A stretch of 64,000 bases of DNA. Origin: JAFEBO01 sp044221315. GTDB lineage: Bacteria; Planctomycetota; Phycisphaerae; Phycisphaerales; UBA1924. Where the stretch lies: positions 67,309 through 131,308 of the forward strand of contig JBGAPK010000010.1 of assembly GCA_044221315.1 (NCBI GenBank). Direction: 5' to 3'. The position numbers were made by a program, and so were the translations under genes. Positions 27,269 to 36,468 of this stretch are shown piece after piece; positions within the stretch are counted from its first letter, which is position 1; each line of letters opens with the position of its first letter. The notes beneath the pieces are model-generated. The model had not been told where the DNA came from and searched no databases. It saw only the letters and a list, made by a program, of their open reading frames with translations.

Positions 27269-29020
27269 ATGAACATGCATCACTTGGGGGCGGTGGGTAC
27301 GGGGCTGATCGCGGCGATTGGTGTGGGATTCGGCGCCATGAACACGGCCCGCGCGCAGACTTGCGGCTCGCAGTGGCTGAGCGGCGCGATGCCGAGCACC
27401 AACGGACCGGTCTATGCCACCATCATGTGGGACCCGGATGGCCCCGGACCGGCACAGGCGGCCCTCGTCGCCGGCGGCTCCTTCACGCTCGCGGGAACGG
27501 TCGGGGTTTCAAATCTTGCTATGTGGGACGGAATCGTCTGGAAGGACGTCGGCGGAGGTGTTGCGGGCACGCTCCATGGCGCGACCGTCGTCAAGGCCCT
27601 CGCCGTCATGCCGAATGGAGACCTTGTCGTCGGCGGCGCGTTCGACACGGCCGGCGCGGGCCCGGGTCAGATCGCGGCGCCGTGTATCGCGCGATACAAC
27701 GGAACGTCGTGGGCGCCGATGGGCCTGGGCGTGCCGCAGAATGCGTACAGCGTTCTTGGCCTCTCCGTTCGGCCCAACGGCGACCTGCTCGCGCTCGGCG
27801 GCATCTTTGTGAATTCCGACGCGGCGAGCACAACGGCAGGCCCGCTCGCGAAATGGAACGACGCTGGCCCGCACCTTTGGACGGATTTCGGAGCGCCGGT
27901 GGCCCTGCCCTCAATGGAATCGTTCCGCGCGGTCCGCGCGCTGACGAATGGAGATGTCGTCATCGCGGGCGTTCAGGGGTCGACACCGGGTGCTTCGGCC
28001 GCCTGGCGATGGGATTACCCCACCGAAACATGGCAGAACTTCGGCAGCGGCGTCGGCGGCACGGCGCCACTCAATCAGGTCTTTTCGATTCTGGAACTCG
28101 CCGGCGGCGACATCGTCCTTGCCGGCAATTTCACCAATGCCGGAGGCCTGGCCGTCAACAGCATCGCCCGCTGGAACGGTTCGCAGTTTTTCGCGTACGG
28201 CACGGGCATCCGCTGGCCGGCGCAGCCGTTTCAGCTCGCCGTGCGAGCGCTCGCGCAAATGCCCAACGGGGACATTGTCGCCGGCGGCAACTTTGATCCC
28301 AACGACCCGGGCGGCCAGCGCATCACCCGCTGGAACGGCTCGGGCTGGGCGCGCCTGCCCGGCGGGGCGCAGAACCCCGTCTTCGCGCTGCTGAACGCTC
28401 CGGGTGAGGAACTGATCATCGCCGGCGAATACACCTCCGCGGGCGGGTCGTTTGCGAACAAGTACATCGCCCGTTTCACCGATACGGGCGCGCCGTGGGC
28501 GGCGCTCCAGCCTGCGGCACAGTCGGCCGCTGCCGGCGAGACGGTCGTGCTGACCGCAACCCCGGCACGCGGCTATGTCAACGTTTCGGTGCAATGGAAA
28601 CGCAACGGCGTCAACATCTCGGACGGAGCCGGCGGATCATCGGTCGGCGGCGGAACCGTGAGCGGTGCCGCGTCGTCCCTTGCCTCACCCACAAACGGCT
28701 CGCCGACGACGCTGACAATCACCGGCATCCAGCCGAGCGATAGCGGTTCTTACGTCGCGGTCTTTACCAATGCCTGCGGAAGCGGGCCTTCTCTTTCCGC
28801 CTCCGTTTCCGTCCCGTCGCCCTGCCCCGCCGATCTGAATGGCGATGGCCAGGTGGACGACGCGGACTTCGTGATTTTCGTCAATGCCTACGACATCCTG
28901 GACTGTGCCGACCCGTCCATGCCTCCCAGCTGCCCGGCCGACCTAAATCAGGACGGCGTCGTCGACGACGCCGACTTTGTTGTGTTCGTGGCCGCCTACA
29001 ACGAATTGCTCTGCCCGTAA
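27269..29020 (+). CDS. Secreted kelch/delta-60-like propeller with Ig-like domain and GC tag
   Basis: 583 residues from ATG 27269 (SD GGGAG; signal peptide AVGTGLIAAIGVGFGAMNTARAQ after splitting at the Met). Repeats of the form LAVMPNGDLVVGGAF and IARWNGSxW run through the first 420 residues, the pattern of delta-60/kelch-like propellers. An Ig-like domain follows (VSVQWKRNGVNISDG and IQPSDSGSYVAVFTNACG). The tag is standard (linker CADPSMPPSC) and ends NELLCP. No enzyme motif is visible. Confidence 0.86.
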   Translation: MNMHHLGAVGTGLIAAIGVGFGAMNTARAQTCGSQWLSGAMPSTNGPVYATIMWDPDGPGPAQAALVAGGSFTLAGTVGVSNLAMWDGIVWKDVGGGVAGTLHGATVVKALAVMPNGDLVVGGAFDTAGAGPGQIAAPCIARYNGTSWAPMGLGVPQNAYSVLGLSVRPNGDLLALGGIFVNSDAASTTAGPLAKWNDAGPHLWTDFGAPVALPSMESFRAVRALTNGDVVIAGVQGSTPGASAAWRWDYPTETWQNFGSGVGGTAPLNQVFSILELAGGDIVLAGNFTNAGGLAVNSIARWNGSQFFAYGTGIRWPAQPFQLAVRALAQMPNGDIVAGGNFDPNDPGGQRITRWNGSGWARLPGGAQNPVFALLNAPGEELIIAGEYTSAGGSFANKYIARFTDTGAPWAALQPAAQSAAAGETVVLTATPARGYVNVSVQWKRNGVNISDGAGGSSVGGGTVSGAASSLASPTNGSPTTLTITGIQPSDSGSYVAVFTNACGSGPSLSASVSVPSPCPADLNGDGQVDDADFVIFVNAYDILDCADPSMPPSCPADLNQDGVVDDADFVVFVAAYNELLCP

Positions 29021-29176
29021 CTTCGGGCCGGGCCACGCCGCAACCGCAAGACCCGCGCGCGAACGCCGCCCCGACGCGACCACCCCCGGCGGGGCTGTCG
29101 ATCTCTGCAAGCGCATCGCGTCTCCTCGCGACCCGGCTGCGGTCGCGTGAGCGATCTTGTCGTCGCGTTTTTGTGT

Positions 29177-29204
29177 TTGCCCGCCCAACGCGGCGCGGTA
29201 GGCT
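29177..29204 (+). promoter_or_regulatory. Putative sigma70-type promoter of the Laminin-B-like gene
   Basis: TTGCCC, 16 nt, TAGGCT, 22 nt before the ATG at 29226. Confidence 0.45.
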
Positions 29205-29225
29205 ATTCCGAGGAGGGAAAGATCC

Positions 29226-30008
29226 ATGGTTCATCGCGAGCTCAGCGTCTTCTTTGCTGTTTCGGCTTGCCTTGCAGGCACGGTCACGGCCGACATCCTC
29301 GGCACCTTTGACGCAGGCACAGAGGGTTGGCTTGTCTCCGGACCCGATCCCGCGAGCCACATCGGCCTGCAGTCGCTCTCGACAACGAATCCCAACTGGG
29401 ATGCCGGCTCGCTCCGGATCGGCGACCAATACAACTGGACCTGGGTGAAGGCTCCGGCGCTGTTCCTTGGGAACCAGGGAGGCGCCCTCGGCAAGACAAT
29501 GTCGTGGGACATTCTCATCCGGGCGAGCGACGACTTTGCATATCCGGCGGTCGCGCTCGTCGGGGCAAACGTGACCCTCTACTTCGATACGGAGTCACCA
29601 CCCGTAGGGACATGGCACCACGCGGAAATACCGCTGACGCAAGGCGGCTGGCGTGTGAATCACTGGAGCGCCGGCGCATTCGCAACCCAAGCGCAGTTGC
29701 TTGAGGTCCTCTCAGACCTCCGGGCTCTTTACATAATGACCGAGTGGAAAACGGGCCCCGACGACACCAACCTCGATAACGTCTTCTTTCCAGGTACCGC
29801 CGCGAGCGATTGCCCCGGCGATCTGAACCACGACGGCCAGGTCGATGATGCCGACTTCGTCATCTTCGTCGGCGCGTACAACATCCTCGACTGCGCCGAC
29901 CTGTCGATGCCGGCGGGCTGCCCGGCCGATCTCACCAGGGACGGCGTCGTGGAAGATGCGGACTTTGTGGTGTTCGTTGCCGCGTACAACGAATTGGTTT
30001 GCCCATGA
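29226..30008 (+). CDS. Secreted Laminin-B-like domain protein with GC tag
   Basis: 260 residues; strong SD GAGGAGGG; signal peptide SVFFAVSACLAGTVTADI. The single domain matches the bacterial Laminin B (domain IV) pattern: TFDAGTEGWLVSGPD at the start, then TMSWDILI, ALVGANVTLYFDTE, WHHAEIPLTQGGWRVN, LLEVLSDLRALYIMTEWKTG and NLDNV. This jelly-roll domain is thought to bind carbohydrate or matrix. The tag is standard (linker CADLSMPAGC, second loop DLTRDGVVEDAD) and ends NELVCP. Confidence 0.88.
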   Translation: MVHRELSVFFAVSACLAGTVTADILGTFDAGTEGWLVSGPDPASHIGLQSLSTTNPNWDAGSLRIGDQYNWTWVKAPALFLGNQGGALGKTMSWDILIRASDDFAYPAVALVGANVTLYFDTESPPVGTWHHAEIPLTQGGWRVNHWSAGAFATQAQLLEVLSDLRALYIMTEWKTGPDDTNLDNVFFPGTAASDCPGDLNHDGQVDDADFVIFVGAYNILDCADLSMPAGCPADLTRDGVVEDADFVVFVAAYNELVCP

Positions 30009-30043
30009 CTGTCGGCCCTTGGCGGACATCCGAGACTTTTTGC

Positions 30044-30072
30044 TTGCGTGCGCGGCGCCGGCTTGCCAAACT
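30044..30072 (+). promoter_or_regulatory. Putative sigma70-type promoter of the 30128-31960 gene
   Basis: TTGCGT, 17 nt, CAAACT, 56 nt before the ATG. Confidence 0.4.
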
Positions 30073-30127
30073 ATTGGCTGTGAGCGGAATGGAGATTGGA
30101 GACGCACGCCCCAAACGGAGAGGCTGC

Positions 30128-31960
30128 ATGTTCGCCAAGGTTACAGCGCTGATCGGCACATCACTTCTGTGCTCCCAAGCCGCTTTCGGTTTGTTCGGGT
30201 ACTACTCCACCGTGATCATCAGGGAGGGCGATCAAGCCCCCGGATTGCCGCTAGGAAATACGGTGACTTCCTTGTTTCTACCGCCATCCATCCGCGGGAA
30301 GAAGGTCGCCTTCGTCACAGAACGGGCAGGCCCCAACACCGGGCCGGGAGGGCAGGATCAGGCCGTCTATCTGGCCGATCTTCAGACCATCGCGAACATC
30401 TTTCTTTTGAACGACAGCGACGTTGCGCCGGTCAATGCGATGCCCGGATCGGTCATCGAGGGATTCCGCTACGCCGCACCGACATCCGCCCAGGGCGGCG
30501 GCGTCTCCGTTAGCCTTGCGGGCGCGGGCGGCAGTCGGATCGCATTTCTTTCCTCCACAAATTCGACCTCGAGCGTGGTGCTCGACTCGAACACGGCGAT
30601 CCCCAACTCCGGCGGCAGGACTTTCAAGAGCATCGACGACGTCACCTTCTCCGACAACCCGGCGCAGGCTCTCTTCGGCGGCAGCCTCAACTCGCCCTCG
30701 GAAATAGGCAACCGCTTCAGCATTCTGGCGACCAGCGCAACCGGGGTTCATGTCGCGGCGCAACCGGGAATGGCGCTTACCCCCCTTCACGGCAGCGCCT
30801 GCACGATCGATGCGGTGAGCGGTTCATTGCTGGGGCCCGCGCCGTCGGGGTCGCGTGCATACGGGCTCGTGTGGGGATTAGCCAAGACGTCCGGGAGTGA
30901 ATTCGGTGTTTTCACCATGCGGGTCGATTGGGTCGACACCGAGACGCCGACGGCGACCGCCATCGCCGGGCCGATGCCCGCCTCCCCGCCGGCGCTTTCG
31001 GCCGGGACGGTGCTGTTTTTCAGCCAGGTCGGTGCGGGCACCGGCAATCGGGCCGCGATCACGATGACCATCGACCGGCCCGGCATGTCCCAGAGCGAAG
31101 AGACGGCGGTGCTCGACCTCTCCACGCCGGACCCGTGGAGTTCGGCCACACGCCTGCTTCCGCCGAGCGCGCCCGTCTTGCAGTCGCCCTCCACGGCAGG
31201 CTTCGTGCCTTCGGGAACGGTCGTTGCCGGGCACTCCAGCCGCATGTACTTCAGCACCAACAGGTTCTACGGAAATCTGACCGTCCGCAGACCCGACAAC
31301 CAGACGCGGATCGCCTTCGCTTCGATGGACACGATGCCCCGCCGCCACACCGGCGCGACCCAGTCACTGGCCTCGGAGGCCAAGGCGCTCCTCCTCACCC
31401 AGGCGCCCGCGCCCTCGCTGTCCGGACCCACAATCTCGAGCATCAACAAGATCAATACGTCGGAGGACGGATACGCGCTCGTCGAAGTGACACTGGCCGG
31501 AACGGGAGTCGTCAGTTCCAACAACACGGCGTGGTACCTCTGCTCGCCCGACGACGAAGTTGTCCTCGTGCTGCGCAAGGGCCAGAACCTTGAGATCTCG
31601 CCGGGGGTCACCAAGACCCTGAACGCGGTCAGTTACTTCTACAACGCCGGCGCGGGTGATGGACGCCCCAACTCCCTTGGAACGCAAGGAGCTTGGGTCT
31701 TCCAGGCCTCGCTCGCCGGCTTCAGCACGACCGCGCTCTTCGCTATTCAGGTCAATCCGCAATGCCCGGCCGACCTGAACGGCGACGGCCAGGTCGATGA
31801 CGCCGACTTTGTCGTTTTCGTAGAGGCTTACAACATCCTCGACTGCGCCGATCCGGCGATGCCGGCAGGTTGTCCCGCGGACCTGAACGGAGATTCACTC
31901 GTGGCCGATGCGGACTTTGTCGTCTTTGTTGCCGCATACAACGAATTGGTCTGCCCGTAG
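30128..31960 (+). CDS. Secreted hypothetical protein with GC tag
   Basis: 610 residues from ATG 30128 (SD GGAGAGG; signal peptide VTALIGTSLLCSQAAFG). The start VIIREGDQAPGLPLG and the recurrent 'KVAFVTER', 'RIAFLSS' and 'VHVAAQPGMALTPL' elements resemble the 'dangling REGD-APG' repeats of planctomycete propeller-like proteins (DUF7453-like); this is a pattern resemblance only. No catalytic motif is visible. The tag is standard, but its second loop reads DLNGDSLVADAD, replacing the first Asp of the usual DD pair. It ends NELVCP. A decayed second tag lies just downstream at 32040-32159. Confidence 0.82.
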   Translation: MFAKVTALIGTSLLCSQAAFGLFGYYSTVIIREGDQAPGLPLGNTVTSLFLPPSIRGKKVAFVTERAGPNTGPGGQDQAVYLADLQTIANIFLLNDSDVAPVNAMPGSVIEGFRYAAPTSAQGGGVSVSLAGAGGSRIAFLSSTNSTSSVVLDSNTAIPNSGGRTFKSIDDVTFSDNPAQALFGGSLNSPSEIGNRFSILATSATGVHVAAQPGMALTPLHGSACTIDAVSGSLLGPAPSGSRAYGLVWGLAKTSGSEFGVFTMRVDWVDTETPTATAIAGPMPASPPALSAGTVLFFSQVGAGTGNRAAITMTIDRPGMSQSEETAVLDLSTPDPWSSATRLLPPSAPVLQSPSTAGFVPSGTVVAGHSSRMYFSTNRFYGNLTVRRPDNQTRIAFASMDTMPRRHTGATQSLASEAKALLLTQAPAPSLSGPTISSINKINTSEDGYALVEVTLAGTGVVSSNNTAWYLCSPDDEVVLVLRKGQNLEISPGVTKTLNAVSYFYNAGAGDGRPNSLGTQGAWVFQASLAGFSTTALFAIQVNPQCPADLNGDGQVDDADFVVFVEAYNILDCADPAMPAGCPADLNGDSLVADADFVVFVAAYNELVCP

Positions 31961-32039
31961 GAGGATCGGCCGGGCATCCCGCAATTCGCCGCAGTCGCCT
32001 CGAACCTGTCTTCGGATCGCGCCGTTCTCGGCTGCACCA

Positions 32040-32159
32040 TGATCGACCGCTCCGGGCATGCTCTCCGGCTGCCCGGCCGATTTGAATCACGACAACTCGG
32101 TTGATGACCTCGATTTCGTGTCTTTCGCCGGCGCCTACGACGCCTTGCTCTGCCCCTGA
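32040..32159 (+). pseudogene. Orphan, decayed GC-tag remnant
   Basis: From 32058 the sequence reads LSGCPADLNHDNSVDDLD, then FVSFAGAYDALLCP and TGA: a complete second half of the tag in an open frame. Just upstream, 32041-32057 aligns with the linker region (CTCGACTGC...CCGGGCATG) only if about five bases are deleted. The first loop and any host protein are gone. It lies between a complete tagged gene and the kinase. This is best read as the 3' stump of a deleted tagged gene. Confidence 0.75.
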
Positions 32160-32209
32160 TCGGGAATCTCGCTTCGCACAGCCCGGGCTCGGCCTCCGCC
32201 CGAAACCGG

Positions 32210-34591
32210 TCACTTCGTTGAATTCAGCCGCTCAACAAGGGCCGCGGCACGCTGTCGCACGCCGTACTCATCGCGGCGCCCGGCGAGCGACGCCTCGAAG
32301 ACCGGGAGGGAATTCTCGACCTCCCCCAGCAGATTGACCGCCAGCGGCCGTTCGCCCCATCTCATCGCGATCTCCGCGGCCGACATCTTCGCGTGCAGAA
32401 CGGCCGAACCGATCATCATGTCCCGCAGCTCCGCCGGAACGAACGAGTTTGCCGCGCGAACGGTCTCGTAGAGCAGTTGTTCGTCTTCATCGTTTGGCGT
32501 GCGACCGGCAGTCTCCTGGAGAAGCACCGCCAGCAGGCGAACGTACAGCCGGAGCGCCGTGCGGCTCTGGGGCCGCATCGCCAGCGTGGCGCGTGTGTCC
32601 GCGAGAGAGTCGCGGTGGAGCTTCAGCCTGACCGCGGGATCCTCGATCAGGTCGGCCATGCTCAGCTTCGCGTCCGCCCGTGCGTAGAGAGACAGCGCGC
32701 GCCCGGGGTTCCTCGCCACCAGACGTTGAATCAGACCGAGCCGCTGTTTGATCACCGCCCGCTGGCGCTCCGGGCTTCCCGCGAAGCGCCGCATCCGTTC
32801 ATAGCTCCAGGAGAGGTTGTCGAGCGCTTCATCGCTCGCCTCCGGCCGGCCGGCGAGCTCCTCGTCGATCGCGAGCGCAGACTCGTAGTAACGTCGCCCG
32901 GTTTCAATCTGCCCGCGATCGATATAGATGTCGCCGATCTTCACCAGATTGATCGATCGGTCCATCAGGAACCGCTCGTCCCGCCCGCGGTCCGCCATGT
33001 GCGTATCACGGATCGCGAGCGCCTCCAGCCGCGCGCGGAGCGCCGCCTCCGGATGCCCGGTCTCGTGCTCAACGTCGCTCTCCAGGATGAGAAGCCGCGC
33101 CGTCCCCATCGTGATCTCCGCGTCCTCGGGATGGCGGGCGTGCAGTTCCATTGCCCGCGGTCGCACCTGTTCGATCCAGGCTCGGCGCTCGTCCTGCGTT
33201 CCCTGCGAATCCGCGATCCGCCGCACGCCCTCGTTCAGGAGCACCGCCACGACATCGCGGGCCACCGCCGCGTCGGCCATCGCCCGCCGTCCGGTCCAGC
33301 TCACCCAGACCATCGCGCAGATCACCGCGAGCGTGCAGGCGAGCGTCGTCGCCGAAAACCCCTTCCGGCGGCACACGAACTTCCGCAGCGAGTACAGCGC
33401 ACCGGCCTCCCGCGCCGAAACCGGCTCGCACCGCAGATACCGGCGCAGGTCGAGCGCCAGCTCCGACGCGGACTCGTACCGCTCCGCCCGATCCGGCGCC
33501 GCCGCCTTCAGGACAATCGCCTCGAGATCACCGCCCCGCAATCCGCGCACGACATCTCCAAGACGCGGAGCCTCCCCGCCACTCTCCTCCATCGCCATGT
33601 CCATGTACGTCTTGCCCTGCCGATCCGGCGGCTGCCCGCCAGCCAGCACTTCAAAGAGAATGATGCCCAGGGCAAAGACGTCCGCACGGACATCCAGATC
33701 GTCGGTACGCCCCGAAAACTGCTCCGGACTCATGTAGGGGACTGTCCCCGCGATCGTCGACTTGTCCGCCGCGGCAGGCGCCGCTTCGATCGTCTTGTCG
33801 GCCAGGTGCGCGATTCCAAAGTCAACGATCTTCGGCTGAGCCTCCTCCGAGACCATGATGTTCGCAGGCTTGAGATCCAGGTGCACGATGCCGCGCCGGT
33901 GTGCATGCTGCACGGCATCGCACACCAGCGCCATCAGCTCCACGCGCCCCCGCACGTCGAGTCGGCGCGACAGTGCGAAGTCGGTGATCGGCCGCCCCCG
34001 CGCCATTTCCATTGCGATGAAAGGCCTCGCCTCGCCGCCGGAGGTATCAATCCCCGCCTCGTAGATCTGGGCGATCCCCGGATGCGAAAGCCGCGCCAGC
34101 GTCGTCGCCTCCGCCTCGAACCGGCGCAGCGCCCGCGCCGACGTGGCGCTCGTCCGCAAAACCTTGACCGCGACGGACCGGTGTGTCTTGGGCTGCTCGG
34201 CCTCGTAAACAGCGCCGGACTGTCCCTCCCCCACCCGCCGGATCACCCGGTACGCGCCGACCTGTGCCGGAATTTCTTCCGGCGCACGTTCCATGCTCAG
34301 GAGCCCCTGCGATGACGGCAAACCCCACAATCGCTGCGCCTCATCCACCTCGGGCAATGCCCCCTCGTCGGCGAAGAGCGACTCCACCTCCGCCCGCAGG
34401 TCCTCATCCCCCTCACTCAAGCGCGCGATCACTTCCGCCCGCTCCGATTGCTCCACCCGCGCCGCCGAGGCAAAGACCGCCTTGATGCGCTGCCAGCGCT
34501 CACGCATCCCGCCCGTGTCGATAGCACCGGCCGGAAAGCCGGTGCCACGGTCCGGGTCCAAGGAAGGGGTTTTGTCCGCGTTGCCCATCAT
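32210..34591 (-). CDS. Hanks-type Ser/Thr protein kinase with TM segment and TPR-like C-terminus
   Basis: 793 residues. An N-terminal stretch of about 110 residues precedes the kinase domain (about 113-390): Gly loop GEGQSGAV (121-128), Lys143 in VAVKVL, Glu161, catalytic loop HLDLKPANI with Asp239, Asp257 of DFG, and SPEQF. The HRD motif is HLD, so this is a non-RD kinase that keeps the catalytic Asp. A hydrophobic segment (ATTLACTLAVICAMVWVSW) near 420 anchors it, and the C-terminal half has helical, TPR-like pairs (INLVKIGDIYIDRGQ, RRYYESALAIDEEL). It follows the sigma factor gene after 42 nt on the same strand, so the two are probably cotranscribed and functionally linked. Confidence 0.92.
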   Translation of the reverse strand: MMGNADKTPSLDPDRGTGFPAGAIDTGGMRERWQRIKAVFASAARVEQSERAEVIARLSEGDEDLRAEVESLFADEGALPEVDEAQRLWGLPSSQGLLSMERAPEEIPAQVGAYRVIRRVGEGQSGAVYEAEQPKTHRSVAVKVLRTSATSARALRRFEAEATTLARLSHPGIAQIYEAGIDTSGGEARPFIAMEMARGRPITDFALSRRLDVRGRVELMALVCDAVQHAHRRGIVHLDLKPANIMVSEEAQPKIVDFGIAHLADKTIEAAPAAADKSTIAGTVPYMSPEQFSGRTDDLDVRADVFALGIILFEVLAGGQPPDRQGKTYMDMAMEESGGEAPRLGDVVRGLRGGDLEAIVLKAAAPDRAERYESASELALDLRRYLRCEPVSAREAGALYSLRKFVCRRKGFSATTLACTLAVICAMVWVSWTGRRAMADAAVARDVVAVLLNEGVRRIADSQGTQDERRAWIEQVRPRAMELHARHPEDAEITMGTARLLILESDVEHETGHPEAALRARLEALAIRDTHMADRGRDERFLMDRSINLVKIGDIYIDRGQIETGRRYYESALAIDEELAGRPEASDEALDNLSWSYERMRRFAGSPERQRAVIKQRLGLIQRLVARNPGRALSLYARADAKLSMADLIEDPAVRLKLHRDSLADTRATLAMRPQSRTALRLYVRLLAVLLQETAGRTPNDEDEQLLYETVRAANSFVPAELRDMMIGSAVLHAKMSAAEIAMRWGERPLAVNLLGEVENSLPVFEASLAGRRDEYGVRQRAAALVERLNSTK

Positions 34592-34633
34592 GCCGTCTTC
34601 GTGCGCAATCCTCTATAGCACCATGCGCCATTT

Positions 34634-35206
34634 TCAGCGCGCGGCCTTGTTTTTCAACGCGTGGGCCAGCCACGCCCTCGCGATCCGCCACTCTTCTTCC
34701 GCCGTCGAGCGGCTGATCTGAAGTGCCGCCGCCGCCTCTTCCACGCTCAGCCCCGCAAAGAACCGCAGATTGACCAACTCCGCCCCCCGCGGGTCGATCG
34801 TCTCGAACCGCTCCAGGGCATCGTGCAGGTCGAGAATGTCCACCAGCGGCACGGGATCGGGCGCCGGAACATCCGGCGACGGCGCCCCATTCAGCGAAAG
34901 TGGCCGGACGCCGTTCCCCCGCTTCTCCGTGTTCCGTCGGCGCGCGTGATCCACAAGCACCTGGCGCATGACCTTCGCTGCGACTCCAAGTGTTCCGGCC
35001 GGTCCCTGCCCGGCCTTGGGCTCGGCTTCCTTCACCAGGCGCACAAACGCCTCGTGAACCAACGCCGTGGCCTGAAGCGTGTGACCGGCCTGCTCCCGGT
35101 TTATCAGGCCCGCCGCCATTCGTCTCAGATCGCCATAGAGACGAGCGATGTCCTCGGAGGTCATGCCACCGGAATCTGCACTGGTCCGGCCGGATTGGGA
35201 GACCAT
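34634..35206 (-). CDS. ECF-type RNA polymerase sigma factor (TIGR02999-like)
   Basis: About 190 residues if started at ATG 35206; ATG 35164 is an equally possible start since neither has a strong SD. Region 2 contains DLRRMAAGLINREQAGHTLQ and ATALVHEAFVRLVKE, a signature of the planctomycete/acidobacterial TIGR02999 group. AAKVMRQVLVDHARRRNTEKR follows, then region 4: VNLRFFAGLSVEEAAAALQI and SRSTAEEEWRIARAWL. Members of this group are usually encoded beside Ser/Thr kinases, as here, instead of an anti-sigma factor. The pair sits inside the island of tagged genes, but target promoters cannot be assigned from sequence. Confidence 0.92.
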   Translation of the reverse strand: MVSQSGRTSADSGGMTSEDIARLYGDLRRMAAGLINREQAGHTLQATALVHEAFVRLVKEAEPKAGQGPAGTLGVAAKVMRQVLVDHARRRNTEKRGNGVRPLSLNGAPSPDVPAPDPVPLVDILDLHDALERFETIDPRGAELVNLRFFAGLSVEEAAAALQISRSTAEEEWRIARAWLAHALKNKAAR

Positions 35207-35600
35207 ACCAGACACTTTTCTAACTCTAACACCCGGAACACTGACATCCGCACAACTTTGTTCAAAACGAAAATCCCATTCTTGCTGTTTTTCACCAAGG
35301 GCCCCCACCCCTCCCCGCGCATTAGGGGGTAGGGCGGTGGTTCCGTTCGGGTGGCAATAGTCGTGGGGCTCGCTCGAAGGGTTAATGCAACGGCAAGGCC
35401 GTCGGACCCTCGCGTCCCACCGCCAGACCGTTTTTGCCCACCGCGAATTACCCAACTCCACAGCGGCTTGAGATCGATTTCTCAAACCGACCCACGCCGC
35501 CAGATGTGTGTGCGCCCCCCGCACTTGCGGTGTTATCGGGCGATGAAAACCGGCGTGCGGCGACCTGTCCTAGCCGTAGTATCTGAGCCCGGAGCACACC
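35207..35600. other. 394-bp divergent intergenic region
   Basis: Separates the sigma factor (minus) from the NPCBM gene (plus). It must hold the promoter of the sigma-kinase operon and that of the NPCBM gene; TAGTAT at 35577-35582 is a possible -10 box without a convincing -35. No RNA gene, repeat or coding remnant was seen. Confidence 0.5.
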
Positions 35601-36380
35601 ATGCGAGCGACCGCGTTCCTGGTAACGGCAACGATCGGCGTTTGCAACACGATCCCGTGTCGGGCCGCCGATGTTGTGTACCTGAGCGACTACCTCGGCG
35701 TCCCGAGCGGAACCGCGGCGACCGCCGAGAATCCACCGTTCACGACGATTCCTTTCATCGCTCTTCCCCACGGCTTCGGCGCCGATTGCCCCGGAAACTG
35801 GACAAACATCAAGATCCACTTTCGGGACTCTGGAACGTTCGAAAAGGGTATCGGTCAGCATCCGGGCGAGTGGGACGCCAGGCGCATCGACTTCCATCTC
35901 GGCCCGATCGGGGCCGCGGCCGGCCGCCCGCTGCTTTCCTTCCGCGCCCGCGTCGGCGTGGAGGATCAGACCTCGACAAACAACAACGGCGGGGTTTTCG
36001 AGGTGCTGGTGGATAACGTCCTGAAATCCAGCACGCCGGTGAACGGGCGTCTCGCACCGAGCGTGCCGATCGCGGTCGATCTCGCGGGCGCGGGCACACT
36101 CTCTCTCGTAACGACCCGCACCGGCGATTTCAATTCCAACCACATGTGCTGGGCCGATGCCTCGATCTCGCTCGGCACTCCGTGCCTTGGCGATCTCAAT
36201 CGCGACGGCCTGGTGGACGATGCCGACTTTGTCTTCTTCATCGCGGCGTACGACATCCTCGAATGTGCCGACCCGTCGATGCCCGCCGACTGCCCATCTG
36301 ATTTCAATCACGACGCCCTCGTTGACGACGCCGACTTCAGCCTCTTCGTCCTCGCATACGACGCCCTGCTCTGCCCCTAG
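35601..36380 (+). CDS. Secreted NPCBM-type carbohydrate-binding protein with GC tag
   Basis: 259 residues; SD CGGAG seven bases upstream; signal peptide TAFLVTATIGVCNTIPCRAA. The single domain fits NPCBM/NEW2 (novel putative carbohydrate-binding module): FEKGIGQHP, RRIDFHLGPIG, SFRARVGVEDQT, GGVFEVLVDNVLKSS, IAVDLAGAGTLSLVT and HMCWADASI. The family is commonly attached to glycoside hydrolases; here it stands alone with the tag, as a free-standing binding module. The tag is standard (linker CADPSMPADC) and ends DALLCP. Confidence 0.88.
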   Translation: MRATAFLVTATIGVCNTIPCRAADVVYLSDYLGVPSGTAATAENPPFTTIPFIALPHGFGADCPGNWTNIKIHFRDSGTFEKGIGQHPGEWDARRIDFHLGPIGAAAGRPLLSFRARVGVEDQTSTNNNGGVFEVLVDNVLKSSTPVNGRLAPSVPIAVDLAGAGTLSLVTTRTGDFNSNHMCWADASISLGTPCLGDLNRDGLVDDADFVFFIAAYDILECADPSMPADCPSDFNHDALVDDADFSLFVLAYDALLCP

Positions 36381-36423
36381 CCCGACGCACCAATCGTCCG
36401 AGAATGCGAGGCCTGCGATTTGG

Positions 36424-36452
36424 TTGACCTCGCCGAACAGATTTGTCACACT
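36424..36452 (+). promoter_or_regulatory. Putative sigma70-type promoter of the 36469-37617 gene
   Basis: TTGACC, 17 nt, CACACT. It lies 17 nt from the ATG at 36469, implying an extremely short leader, so either the start site is unusual or the match is fortuitous. Confidence 0.35.
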
Positions 36453-36468
36453 GATTCGGGAGGTTTCC

